From positions 1 to 15,071 of the forward strand of contig QNFK01000010.1 in the NCBI GenBank assembly GCA_003645495.1: a stretch of DNA of 15,071 nucleotides. The letters run 5' to 3'. Made by a program: the position numbers and the translations under genes. The notes below the pieces were generated by a model. The model saw only the letters and a list, made by a program, of their open reading frames with translations, ran no database searches and had not been told where the DNA came from. This document shows positions 5,624-13,710 of this stretch, piece by piece (the first letter of the stretch is position 1; each line of letters opens with the position of its first letter). This stretch comes from Gammaproteobacteria bacterium (GTDB taxonomy: Bacteria; Pseudomonadota; Gammaproteobacteria; Steroidobacterales; Woeseiaceae).

Positions 5624-7224
5624 GAGAATGTAGTTTTCACTGATGATGTCGGCGGCGTTTCAAAGGTGTGATAGGGAGCTGGCGATGGCACGGTCCACTC
5701 AAGACCTTGTGGCTGGTCCCAAACTGCATCTGTCGCAGTGCTGCCTTTCTTGCGCACACACTGAATCACGTTATAGGCGAACAGGAGTTGTGAGAGCCCG
5801 AAGCCGATGGCGCCGATGCTGGCAATACTATTAAAGTCCGCGAATTGTGTGGAGTAATCCGGAATCCTGCGCGGCATGCCTGCAAGCCCAAGGAAATGCA
5901 TCGGGAAGAAGGTGACATTGACAAAAATAGTTGACAGCCAGAAATGCAGCTTGCCCATGCGCTCATCATAATAATGACCGGTCCATTTGGGCATCCAGTA
6001 GTAAACCGCCGCCATCACGGCAAAAACCGAACCGGGAACCAGCACATAATGAAAGTGCGCCACGACGAAGTAGGAATCGTGATACTGGATATCGGCCGGT
6101 ACAATGGCAAGCATGAGCCCGGAAAAACCGCCAATCGTAAACAGGAACAAAAATGCCAGCGCGAACAGCATAGGTGTCTCGAAAGACATGGCGCCGCGCC
6201 ACATTGTCGCCGTCCAGTTAAATACTTTTACGCCGGTTGGTACCGCAATCAGCATCGTCGCAAACATGAAGAACAACTGACCGGTCAGCGGCATGCCGGT
6301 CGTGAACATGTGGTGAGCCCAGACGATGAAAGACAGGAATGCGATGCTCGATGCAGCGTAAACCATCGAATCGTGACCGAACAACGGCTTGCGGGAGAAG
6401 GTTGGGATGATCTCCGACACAACGCCGAAGGCCGGCAGGATCATGATGTACACCTCGGGATGACCGAAGAACCAGAATATATGCTGGAACATGACCGGGT
6501 CGCCACCACCGGCAGCGAGGAAGAAACTGGTGCCGAAAAACTGGTCCGTCAGTAACATGGTTACCGCGCCGGCAAGAACGGGCATAACTGCCAGCAACAG
6601 GTAAGCAGTGATCAGCCAGGTCCAGACAAACATCGGCATTTTCAGCAATGACATGTCCGGTGCACGCATATTAACGATCGTAACGATGATGTTAATCGCA
6701 CCCATGATGGATGAAATGCCCAACAGGTGGACCGAGAAAATCAAAAACGGAAACGCATCACCGGTCTGCAACACTAATGGTGGATACATTGTCCAGCCAC
6801 TGGCGGGCGCGCCACCTGGCATAAACAGCGTTGACGCCAGCATGGCGAATGCAACCGGCAGTATCCAGAATGACCAATTGTTCATACGCGGCAGCGCCAT
6901 GTCAGGTGCGCCGATCATCAGCGGCACCATCCAGTTTGCCAGGCCGACAAATGCCGGCATAACAGCACCAAACACCATGATTAATGCATGCATGGTGGTC
7001 ATCTGGTTGAAAAATGCCGGGTTAACAAATTGCAGTCCGGGCGAGAACAACTCGGTGCGAATGATGAGCGCCATCACGCCGCCGACGAAAAACATAATCA
7101 GGCTGAGTATGAGATACATCGTGCCGATGTCTTTGTGATTGGTTGCGTACAACCAGCGACGCCAGCCTGCGACCGGGCCGTGATGCTCGTGCTCTGCGTG
7201 CGTGTCGGCCACTGTGGCGCTCAT
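5620..7224 (-). CDS. coxA: Cytochrome c oxidase subunit I (aa3-type, A1 heme-copper oxidase)
   Basis: This is the catalytic subunit of the proton-pumping terminal oxidase, 534 residues with about twelve helices. All ligand positions are visible: H79 and H392 for low-spin heme a; H255, H304 and H305 for Cu(B); H390 for heme a3. GHPEVY (254-259) carries E257, the D-channel gate, and Y259, which crosslinks to H255; this pair defines the A1 subfamily. The D-channel entrance D108 with N115/N116 and the K-channel K333 (TGVKVFNW) are intact, so it should pump. The ATG at 7224 overlaps the coxB stop by four bases (ATGA), with GGAG eight bases upstream. Confidence 0.98.
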   Translation of the reverse strand: MSATVADTHAEHEHHGPVAGWRRWLYATNHKDIGTMYLILSLIMFFVGGVMALIIRTELFSPGLQFVNPAFFNQMTTMHALIMVFGAVMPAFVGLANWMVPLMIGAPDMALPRMNNWSFWILPVAFAMLASTLFMPGGAPASGWTMYPPLVLQTGDAFPFLIFSVHLLGISSIMGAINIIVTIVNMRAPDMSLLKMPMFVWTWLITAYLLLAVMPVLAGAVTMLLTDQFFGTSFFLAAGGGDPVMFQHIFWFFGHPEVYIMILPAFGVVSEIIPTFSRKPLFGHDSMVYAASSIAFLSFIVWAHHMFTTGMPLTGQLFFMFATMLIAVPTGVKVFNWTATMWRGAMSFETPMLFALAFLFLFTIGGFSGLMLAIVPADIQYHDSYFVVAHFHYVLVPGSVFAVMAAVYYWMPKWTGHYYDERMGKLHFWLSTIFVNVTFFPMHFLGLAGMPRRIPDYSTQFADFNSIASIGAIGFGLSQLLFAYNVIQCVRKKGSTATDAVWDQPQGLEWTVPSPAPYHTFETPPTSSVKTTFS

Positions 7225-8039
7225 CGTATTTCTCCGTCAGCGACGGCGACCTGCGCCACGCGATCTTTCTCATTGACAAGCCAGGCCTGGTAGGCCTCGG
7301 GCTCAACAACTTCAACAACTATTGGCATGTAACCATGGTCCATACCGCATAACTCGGCACACTGGCCGCGATAAACTCCGGCGACTTCTGCCTTGAACCA
7401 GGTTTCATTCATGAAGCCCGGGATGGCGTCCTTCTTGATTGAAAGCTCGGGCACCCACCAGGCGTGCACGACGTCGTTCGATGTCAGCAGGAAACGCACT
7501 TTTGCGCCCTTCGGCACGACCAAAGGCCGGTCGACATCCAGCAGGTAGTTATCAACGGTTTCCGGATCGATGCCGGATCCCTTGCGTCTTGCTGCGGCGC
7601 TGGTTCGCGACAGGCTGCTGAAAAATTCAACGTCTTCGCCCTGGTAGGCGTAGTGCCAGCGCCACTGGTAGGCAGTGGTGACGACTGTAATGTCCGGATC
7701 ACGACTGTCTTCGAGCTTGATCAACAACTCGGCTGACGGAACCGTCATGATCAGCAAAATTACAATCGGTATCGTGGTCCATATGATTTCCGCCGTCATG
7801 CTGTGCGAAAACTTGGCCGGGACCGCGCCAGCCGCTTTGCGATGTCTGATGAGCGAGTAAATCATCACGCCAAATACAATGACGGCAATTGCCACACACC
7901 ACCAGAACACCATCATATGAATGGCATAGGTTTCGGCACTAAGCGTTGTCACGCCTTTGGGCATGTTGAGCGCCCAGTCAGCGTTGGCGCCGGTGGAGCC
8001 CAAAAGAACGAGTGCAGCAAGGCACAGTTTTCTTATCAT
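7221..8039 (-). CDS. coxB: Cytochrome c oxidase subunit II (Cu(A) subunit)
   Basis: It receives electrons from cytochrome c and passes them from the binuclear Cu(A) centre to heme a. Starting from the ATG at 8039 the product is 272 residues: a signal peptide (about 1-20), two TM helices (about 38-63 and 86-104), the aromatic electron-entry patch YQWRWHY, and a cupredoxin domain. All Cu(A) ligands are present: H192, C227, E229, C231, H235 and M238. There is no C-terminal cytochrome c domain, so it is a plain aa3 and not a caa3 subunit. A TTG at 8042, in frame immediately before the ATG, is a possible start because AGGA lies 7 bases before it, but the ATG is simpler. Confidence 0.97.
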   Translation of the reverse strand: MIRKLCLAALVLLGSTGANADWALNMPKGVTTLSAETYAIHMMVFWWCVAIAVIVFGVMIYSLIRHRKAAGAVPAKFSHSMTAEIIWTTIPIVILLIMTVPSAELLIKLEDSRDPDITVVTTAYQWRWHYAYQGEDVEFFSSLSRTSAAARRKGSGIDPETVDNYLLDVDRPLVVPKGAKVRFLLTSNDVVHAWWVPELSIKKDAIPGFMNETWFKAEVAGVYRGQCAELCGMDHGYMPIVVEVVEPEAYQAWLVNEKDRVAQVAVADGEIR

Positions 8040-8387
8040 CAATTTTTCATCCTGCGGACCTGTTGGTCACTGCGATTCTGCATTTTCTTATCTGACGCAA
8101 TCGACCTGCAATATGTAGTCTACGCAGCGACGCCGATCGGCAATCCGGGCTTTTGGCCTGAATTACCCTGGTCTCTGTGCAGATAATAGTGGCCTGACTA
8201 TAAGCCAGAATGCGCCAGCACTAAATAGCGCGCTTTGCGCCGGTCGAAAAGCACGCGAAGTGTACTGAAACCCCCTCCATCATGCAAACTTTCTAATATA
8301 GCAATCGCTAATTAAAAAGCTTTGAAAACAACTAGTTACGCATTCATTGAGATGTTATACACAGGCCCTCGGTGAACCCGCCTCTTT
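8040..8387 (-). promoter_or_regulatory. 348-base region upstream of the oxidase operon
   Basis: There is no gene here. The part next to coxB (8040-8280) is GC-balanced, with an AGGA ribosome site about 10 bases before the coxB ATG and a GCGC-aaa-GCGC mini-palindrome near 8230. The part at 8281-8350 is strikingly AT-rich compared with the rest of the window and is the likeliest place for the oxidase promoter. No T-tailed hairpin marks the end of the bioC-like gene, which stops at 8388 and is read in the same direction, so read-through into coxB is possible. Confidence 0.5.
8295..8303 (-). promoter_or_regulatory. Candidate extended -10 element for the oxidase operon
   Basis: The minus strand reads TGC-TATATT in the AT-rich patch. 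The TG makes an extended -10, and C directly before the hexamer is the base preferred by RpoS holoenzyme. No good -35 hexamer stands at 16-18 bases, which an extended -10 or RpoS promoter can tolerate. It would give a leader of roughly 250 bases before coxB. Pattern match only. Confidence 0.3.
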
Positions 8388-9266
8388 TTAGTTGTGCCGC
8401 CGGGAAATCGTCGCCGGGTCCAGCCGGAATTCGCCCTCGGGAAGTTGCGGTCCGTCGCCCCAGGCATGTCCGTACACGAGCTCCAGATTGAGCGATAAAC
8501 CGCCGTTTGCGGCCCGGGATACGAGATTTTGCTCCATTTGCCGAAATCGCTGCCTGCCGGTCAGCGATTTGCGCCGGTTTTGCAAACTATTGCGCGCACC
8601 GCTATTGGTCAGGTCCTGATACAGCGAGTCCGTATCGCGATAGGTTACTTCCAGGTAATCGACATCCAGTACCGGTTCGCGGAGTCCCGCACGTACCAGC
8701 GCATCGCCGATGTCATGCATATCCGGATACGCGTTGGCATGCCAGTCCTGATCCAGAGAATGCCAGGCAGCACGAATTTCACTGAGGCTATCCGGACCGA
8801 AAGTGGCGAACGCAAAAACACCATCCTTGCGTAAAACGCGCCTGACTTCGGCAAGGCACGCCGGAAGATCGCTGACCCAGGGCAGCAGGAGATTGCTGAA
8901 CACAAGATCGACACTGCCATCCTGCAGGGGAATACGGCTTGCATCGCCGAGCAATTCAGTGAGCTTCGACAACCTGGATCGTTTCTTCCTGGCAACCTTA
9001 AGCATACCGATGGATGCGTCAAAACTAATCACGCGGGCGCGCCGGTATTGTTTTGCCAGTTCGCCGCTGCCGGTGCCGGTCGCACAGCCGAGGTCGAGAA
9101 TGCGTGCGGGTTTGATAATGGTGGGCGACAATCTTTGCATCAGCCCGGCAAATGTATGCCGGTGTACGAAATCAGTCGCATCGAAATTCTTTGCAGCGCG
9201 ATCGAATCGCCGCTGCACATCACGAATCACGAGCTGACCTGGATTGGTATTCATAGTTGCAAGCAT
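8388..9266 (-). CDS. bioC: BioC-like malonyl-ACP O-methyltransferase
   Basis: A 292-residue class I SAM-dependent methyltransferase. The N-terminus has RRFDRAAKNFDATDFVHR, the helix typical of BioC and its NDUFAF5 relatives. ILDLGCATGTGS (about 56-67) is SAM motif I, FDAS the end of strand 2, and VFSNLLLPWVSDL the motif with the post-II tryptophan. FGPDSLSEIRAAW is a second BioC-type signature. BioC methylates malonyl-ACP so that fatty acid synthesis can build the pimeloyl chain of biotin. The divergent neighbour is comF, which often adjoins biotin genes in gammaproteobacteria, but no other bio gene is in the window. A second ATG at 9254 would remove four residues. A different methyltransferase substrate cannot be excluded. 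Confidence 0.78.
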   Translation of the reverse strand: MLATMNTNPGQLVIRDVQRRFDRAAKNFDATDFVHRHTFAGLMQRLSPTIIKPARILDLGCATGTGSGELAKQYRRARVISFDASIGMLKVARKKRSRLSKLTELLGDASRIPLQDGSVDLVFSNLLLPWVSDLPACLAEVRRVLRKDGVFAFATFGPDSLSEIRAAWHSLDQDWHANAYPDMHDIGDALVRAGLREPVLDVDYLEVTYRDTDSLYQDLTNSGARNSLQNRRKSLTGRQRFRQMEQNLVSRAANGGLSLNLELVYGHAWGDGPQLPEGEFRLDPATISRRHN

Positions 9267-9344
9267 ATGACCAATGCCACTTTACAGGCAAAGTCTCTAC
9301 TTCGGCCAGCTGCAGGGAAAACCGGATAGCTGCATGTTGAGCTG

Positions 9345-10046
9345 ATGTCCGGCTATGCCAATCGGCTCATACACGCAGTGTTTCCGGTGCTTTGTGTTTT
9401 TTGCGGCGTGCACCACACGGGCGGTCCCGTCTGTAAACAATGCAGCGCCGCATTGCCCTGGATCGGAATCATCTGCGAGCATTGTGGCCAGTCCTTGCCA
9501 GCCACGCAGCCCGTGGGCGTTGTGTGTGCGGCGTGCCAGGCAAAGCCGCCGGCATTTGCGAAAGCAAGGGCGCCTTGTACCTATAATTTTCCGCTCGATA
9601 GCGCATTGAAGGCACTCAAGTTCAAACGACAGCTTTGCTACGTTCCCGCCCTGGCCGGAATGTTATTGCCCGTGCTCGAACAGGACTTTTCAGATTGCGA
9701 TGCGCTCGTACCCGTGCCGTTACACAGAACCCGACACGCATTGCGCGGCTTCAACCAGGCCACGGAATTGTGCCGACCTTTAAGACGTGCGACAGGCCTG
9801 CCGATGCTGCGCCAGGTGTATCGGCACAGAGCGACGCGTTCGCAGGCTGGCCTGACAGCCACTGAGCGCAACAGAAACGTAAGAAACGCTTTCGCTGTCA
9901 AAGGCAACGTACTCTGTCGCTACCCATTAATCATTGACGATGTAATCACTACGGGCGCTACCTGCGCGCAACTGGCAAATGCGCTACTGAATGCCGGCGC
10001 AGAAAAGGTCGGCGTCCTGACAGTCGCCAGGGTGCAAGCTGATTAA
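9345..10046 (+). CDS. comF: ComF family protein (phosphoribosyltransferase fold)
   Basis: The 233-residue product has the ComF/GntX plan. Two N-terminal zinc-binding pairs of cysteine pairs (C17/C20 with C30/C33, and C44/C47 with C61/C64) come first. ALKALKFKRQ (about 87-96) and VPVPLHRTRHALRGFNQA (122-139) follow, and the PRPP-loop motif PLIIDDVITTGAT is at 194-206. ComF proteins are needed for natural transformation in several bacteria, probably in handling incoming single-stranded DNA; the substrate of the transferase fold is not settled. The ATG at 9345 has only a weak ribosome site. It diverges from the bioC-like gene with 78 bases between, and its TAA shares bases with the ubiA stop. 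Confidence 0.92.
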   Translation: MSGYANRLIHAVFPVLCVFCGVHHTGGPVCKQCSAALPWIGIICEHCGQSLPATQPVGVVCAACQAKPPAFAKARAPCTYNFPLDSALKALKFKRQLCYVPALAGMLLPVLEQDFSDCDALVPVPLHRTRHALRGFNQATELCRPLRRATGLPMLRQVYRHRATRSQAGLTATERNRNVRNAFAVKGNVLCRYPLIIDDVITTGATCAQLANALLNAGAEKVGVLTVARVQAD

Positions 10047-10963
10047 GCGGGTACTACGGGGTTAAACGTGTAGTGCAGCACGATGCCAACGAAGACGATC
10101 ATGCCTATGTAATGATTGTGCTGAAACGCTTTGAAGCAACCGGCTTCCTGGCGATCGCGCGCGAGCCACTGGTGATACAGCATGAGAATTGCGGCAATAG
10201 CTACCGCTCCATAAAACCAGAAACCAAGTTCTGCCATCTTGCCGACGAACAGGAGCGCAACCAGCATCAACAGTTGCAGGCCGCCAATGACGAACAGGTC
10301 TGCATCACCGAAGAGTATGGCAGTGGATTTCACGCCTACTTTAAGATCGTCTTCGCGATCGACCATGGCGTAAAAGGTGTCATAGATAACGGCCCAGATT
10401 AATGCCGTACCAAATACCAGCCATGCCAACTGCGGCGCGTTGCCAGTTTGCGCTGCGAATGCCATCGGTACGGCCCAGCCAAAGGCGGCGCCGAGCACAA
10501 ATTGCGGTATGGAAATAAAGCGCTTAATAAATGGATAAACAACAGTCAGTCCGGCAGCAATCACGGCCAGCAACTGTGCTGGCGGGTTGAGCATGGCTGC
10601 CAGCCCGACTGCGACCAGTGCAAGGGCGACAAAGAGCGTAATTGCCTCCGCCGGTGCGACGGCGCCGGACGCAATAGGTCTGGTGCGGGTTCTTTCTACG
10701 TAGGGGTCTATATTTCGGTCCGCAAAATCATTCAGGACACAACCGGCGGAACGCATGACGATTACGCCGAGAATGAATACTGTAAATACGCCCGCATCCG
10801 GATGTCCTTCCCCGGCGAGCCACAACGCCCAGAGCGTAGGCCATAACAGGAGCCATACACCAATAGGCTTATCGAGACGCATGAGGAACACATAGTTCTG
10901 CAGTTGCTTGATAAAGCCTGGCGCGAGCCGGATGGCGGGTTTTTTCTTTAGCGGGTTAGTCAC
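10043..10963 (-). CDS. ubiA: 4-hydroxybenzoate polyprenyltransferase
   Basis: An inner-membrane enzyme that joins the polyprenyl tail to 4-hydroxybenzoate in ubiquinone synthesis. The 306-residue product shows both aspartate motifs of the family: N78-D79-x2-D82-x3-D86 followed by RTRTRPIASG, and the second at 195-207 (YDTFYAMVDREDD). FLMRLDKPIGVWLLLWPTLWAL (about 26-47) is characteristic of UbiA rather than CtaB. The start is GTG at 10963 with AGGA a few bases upstream; no ATG lies before the first helix. UbiC, which supplies 4-hydroxybenzoate and is often adjacent, is not in the window. Confidence 0.96.
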   Translation of the reverse strand: MTNPLKKKPAIRLAPGFIKQLQNYVFLMRLDKPIGVWLLLWPTLWALWLAGEGHPDAGVFTVFILGVIVMRSAGCVLNDFADRNIDPYVERTRTRPIASGAVAPAEAITLFVALALVAVGLAAMLNPPAQLLAVIAAGLTVVYPFIKRFISIPQFVLGAAFGWAVPMAFAAQTGNAPQLAWLVFGTALIWAVIYDTFYAMVDREDDLKVGVKSTAILFGDADLFVIGGLQLLMLVALLFVGKMAELGFWFYGAVAIAAILMLYHQWLARDRQEAGCFKAFQHNHYIGMIVFVGIVLHYTFNPVVPA

Positions 10964-11010
10964 GATTCCTGGTCAGCTTGCTCATTCGAGAAATTGGCGC
11001 CTTCATTCTG

Positions 11011-11016
11011 ATTGTA
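11011..11016 (-). promoter_or_regulatory. Candidate -10 hexamer for ubiA
   Basis: The minus strand reads TACAAT, 5 of 6 bases of the -10 consensus, about 47 bases before the ubiA GTG. I find no convincing -35 at the usual distance, where the REP element begins. Weak support. Confidence 0.25.
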
Positions 11017-11031
11017 ACCAGATCGAAGCAT

Positions 11032-11055
11032 TCGCGGCTAAAGCCGCTCCTACAG
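11032..11055 (-). repeat. REP element, minus orientation, recG-ubiA spacer
   Basis: Read on the minus strand it starts with CTGTAGGAGC and forms the stem GCGGCT/AGCCGC around a two-base TT loop. This is the REP palindrome common in Pseudomonas and Xanthomonadaceae. It shares the GTAGGAGC head with the elements near 1297-1556 but has a different palindrome. Confidence 0.8.
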
Positions 11056-11067
11056 TTCTGCGCGTAT

Positions 11068-11081
11068 CTGTAGGAGCGGCT
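11068..11081 (+). repeat. Half REP facing the first one (inverted pair)
   Basis: CTGTAGGAGCGGCT is the exact reverse complement of 11042-11055, making 14-bp arms around a 12-base loop. The second half of this copy's own palindrome is lost (it continues GTCTAA). A head-to-head pair like this is the usual REP doublet arrangement and could form a strong stem in the recG transcript. Confidence 0.75.
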
Positions 11082-11197
11082 GTCTAAACTGATGTGCCTA
11101 TGTAGCAGTGCACAGGGAGATACGAAAGCGAAGATGCCGCGAATCCATGCTGGTAGTCTGCGCGATATCTTTCGTCGTCGCAAAAATAACACGGTAT

Positions 11198-13285
11198 TCA
11201 AACTTTCCCATATTGATGTGCATCGCCGAGCCAGCGCCGGGTGATGTCAATCGCAGCCTGCGGGTGATCGCGCTGAATCTTTTCTGCTGCGATCTGCACT
11301 TTTGGCATTAACTCCGCATCCCGCACCAGGTCGGCGATGCGATAATCCGGCAGGCCGGTTTGTTTGGTGCCGAGCAATTCACCGGGTCCGCGCAATTCGA
11401 GATCCCGTTGGGCTATCAGGAAACCATCATTCGTGTCGCGCAAAATCGCAAGACGACTACGCGCCAGCTGACCGAGCGGTTGCTTGTATAACATGACGCA
11501 GTGACTTTGCGCAGCACCACGCCCGACCCGACCCCGCAGCTGGTGCAATTGTGACAAACCCATGCGCTCTGCGTTTTCAACAATCATCAGGCTGGCGTTC
11601 GGCACATCCACCCCGACTTCGATAACTGTTGTCGCGACCAGCACATCAATCTCCCCTTGTTTGAATTGTCGCATGACCTTTTCTTTGGCGGGCGCTTTCA
11701 TGCGGCCGTGCACCAGGCCGACGCGCAATGACGAAAGTGTTTCAGTCAGCATCTCGAAACTGGCTTCGGCTGCCTGGTAATCGAGCACCTCGGATTCCTC
11801 GATCAGCGGACACACCCAATAGGTTTGCTGCCCGTTGGTGCACGCCTGGCGTACGCGTTCAACGACTTCTGCCCGTCGTGTATCCGGTACGGCAACTGTT
11901 TGTACTGCCCGGCGGCCCGGCGGCAATTCATCGATCACTGAAGTATCCAGATCTGCGTAGGCGGCCATCGCCAGGGTGCGGGGAATCGGCGTTGCGGTCA
12001 TCACCAGCTGGTGCGGAATAGTGTTGCCGCTCGCACCCTTGTCCCTGAGCGCCATTCGCTGGTGTACACCGAAACGATGTTGTTCGTCGATTACTACTAG
12101 TGCCAGGTTGTTGAATTGCACGCCTTCCTGAAACAGTGCGTGTGTGCCAATGATAAGGCCGGCGCGTCCGGACTCGATCGCTTCAAGCGATGCGCGCCTG
12201 TCTGCTTGTCGCTGGCTGCCGGACAGCCATGCAAGCTCGACATCGAAGTCACTGAACCACGCTGAAAAGTTTTGCCAGTGCTGTTCTGCAAGCAATTCAG
12301 TCGGCGCCATGACGGCTGCCTGTACGCCACTGCTGACCGCCAGCAAACACGCGGTCGCAGCGACCACGGTCTTGCCGGAGCCTACATCACCCTGAACAAG
12401 TCTCATCATTGGGTGCGGCAGGCAAACATCTGCACCAATTTCCTCGATGACACGCTTTTGTGCAGAAGTCAGTTCGTACGGCAGGTTGCTGACGAACTTG
12501 CTCAGCGCATCCGTAGCGCCCGACAGTGCGACGGCGTTTTCTTTTCTTGCCAGGTGACGCAGGTTTCTCAGACTCATGTAGTGCGCGAGTAATTCCTCGA
12601 ACGACAGTCGAATCTGGCTGGGGTGTTTGCCACCCATGATGACCTCGAGGTTTGCCTCGGGCGGAGGCTTATGCAGAAATACGAGAGCATCGTGTAACGA
12701 GGGCAGCGCGAACTCATCAAGCACGTCCGCGGGAAGAAGATCAGGCACCGGATTCTTTTCCATCATAGCCAGCGCCTGCGCGACCAGGGTCCTGAGCCGG
12801 CCCTGCGCAATACCCTCGGTCATCGGGTACACCGGGGTCAGCGCATCGGCAACCGAAGCTTCCTGACCTGCACGCAAAATTCGATACTCGGGATGGACGA
12901 CCTCGAGGCCGCCCGGCCCCATTCTGATGTCGCCGAAACAACTTACGCTGGTGCCTTGCTTGAACTGCGCCTGCTGCTTTCTTGAAAAATAGAAGAAGCG
13001 CAGCGTGATCTGGCCGCTGCCATCATCAATTCGCACCAGCAAACTGCGTCTGCCGCGATAGACTGTTTCCGCCAGCAGCACTTCCCCACTAAACAGGCTA
13101 CGCGATCCAGGGCGAAGTGAGCCGATGCGACTCAGGCGGGTCCTGTCCTCGTAGCGCAATGGCAGCAAAAACAGGAGATCTTCTACCCGGTACAAATGCA
13201 GGCGTTCGAGCGTAGCAGCAAGTGCTGGCCCTACGCCGCGCAGTACCGTCAGCGGTGAGCCGAGATTTATTTCGGAATCAGGCAC
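11198..13285 (-). CDS. recG: ATP-dependent DNA helicase RecG
   Basis: A 695-residue superfamily 2 helicase that reverses stalled replication forks and branch-migrates Holliday junctions. The N-terminal wedge/OB region (about 1-245) includes LRGVGPALAATLERL and FFYFSRKQ. The helicase domains carry GDVGSGKT (Walker A, 299-306), VVIDEQHRFGV (DEQH box, 400-403), MTATPIPRT (429-437), and the late motifs VATTVIEVGVDVPNAS and QLHQLRGRVGRG. The length fits E. coli RecG (693). The start is GTG at 13285, 21 bases after ridA, with a weak ribosome site; no better start is in frame upstream. It ends the spoT-ridA-recG unit. Confidence 0.98.
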   Translation of the reverse strand: MPDSEINLGSPLTVLRGVGPALAATLERLHLYRVEDLLFLLPLRYEDRTRLSRIGSLRPGSRSLFSGEVLLAETVYRGRRSLLVRIDDGSGQITLRFFYFSRKQQAQFKQGTSVSCFGDIRMGPGGLEVVHPEYRILRAGQEASVADALTPVYPMTEGIAQGRLRTLVAQALAMMEKNPVPDLLPADVLDEFALPSLHDALVFLHKPPPEANLEVIMGGKHPSQIRLSFEELLAHYMSLRNLRHLARKENAVALSGATDALSKFVSNLPYELTSAQKRVIEEIGADVCLPHPMMRLVQGDVGSGKTVVAATACLLAVSSGVQAAVMAPTELLAEQHWQNFSAWFSDFDVELAWLSGSQRQADRRASLEAIESGRAGLIIGTHALFQEGVQFNNLALVVIDEQHRFGVHQRMALRDKGASGNTIPHQLVMTATPIPRTLAMAAYADLDTSVIDELPPGRRAVQTVAVPDTRRAEVVERVRQACTNGQQTYWVCPLIEESEVLDYQAAEASFEMLTETLSSLRVGLVHGRMKAPAKEKVMRQFKQGEIDVLVATTVIEVGVDVPNASLMIVENAERMGLSQLHQLRGRVGRGAAQSHCVMLYKQPLGQLARSRLAILRDTNDGFLIAQRDLELRGPGELLGTKQTGLPDYRIADLVRDAELMPKVQIAAEKIQRDHPQAAIDITRRWLGDAHQYGKV

Positions 13286-13306
13286 GCGATCAATCCAGCG
13301 TGAGAT

Positions 13307-13687
13307 CTATAGGGCCAGGATTGCCTCGGCTTCTACATCGACGCCCTTCGGCAACGATGCGACGCCAACCGCCGCACGGGCCGGATAGGGTTTGTTAAAG
13401 AAACTTTCCATTACCGCATTGACGGCCGCGAAATCGTTCAGGTCTGTCAGGAAAATCGTAACCTTTACGATCTGATCGAGCGAACCACCTGCTGCTTCAG
13501 CAACCGCTTTGAGATTTTCAAATACCTGTGTAGCGCGCGCCGTAAAATCGCCTTCGACAATTTCCATCGTCGCCGGCACCAGCGGAATCTGTCCGGACAT
13601 AAACACAAGGTTGCCACTCTGGATGGCTTGTGAGTAGGTGCCGATCGCTGCCGGCGCGTTGTCGCTGTGAACAGGTTTCTTGCTCAT
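13307..13687 (-). CDS. ridA: RidA family reactive-enamine/imine deaminase
   Basis: A 126-residue member of the YjgF/YER057c/UK114 family, a cytoplasmic trimer that hydrolyses reactive 2-aminoacrylate and related imines made by PLP enzymes to keto acids and ammonia. Marks are GTYSQAI with Y18, VFMSGQIPLVP, and the end YPARAAVGVASLPKGVDVEAEAI. R104 (substrate carboxylate) and E120 (catalytic water) are the known RidA residues, so it should be active. The start ATG at 13687 has GGAG eight bases upstream. It lies 23 bases after spoT and 21 before recG, replacing the trmH found between them in E. coli. Confidence 0.96.
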   Translation of the reverse strand: MSKKPVHSDNAPAAIGTYSQAIQSGNLVFMSGQIPLVPATMEIVEGDFTARATQVFENLKAVAEAAGGSLDQIVKVTIFLTDLNDFAAVNAVMESFFNKPYPARAAVGVASLPKGVDVEAEAILAL

Positions 13688-13710
13688 CTTGATCTCCGTA
13701 ATTGCGTTCT

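Noticed and set aside
5944..6555. 203-codon plus-strand frame
   Set aside because: It is the complement of coxA, whose motifs are complete in the minus frame; the product is Arg/His-rich and resembles nothing.
7221..8039. coxB as a caa3-type subunit II with fused cytochrome c
   Set aside because: The protein ends about 35 residues after the Cu(A) site and contains no CxxCH motif.
8308..8335. AT-rich imperfect palindrome CTAATT...AACTAG near the oxidase promoter as an operator
   Set aside because: Only the outer six positions pair, with one mismatch; the inner AAAGCTTT has a different centre, so it is not a single dyad.
10956..11201. 81-codon minus-strand frame between recG and ubiA
   Set aside because: Its middle (SRSYRYAQNCRSGFSRECF) is the translation of the REP pair, a well-known source of false genes, and it has no recognisable domain.
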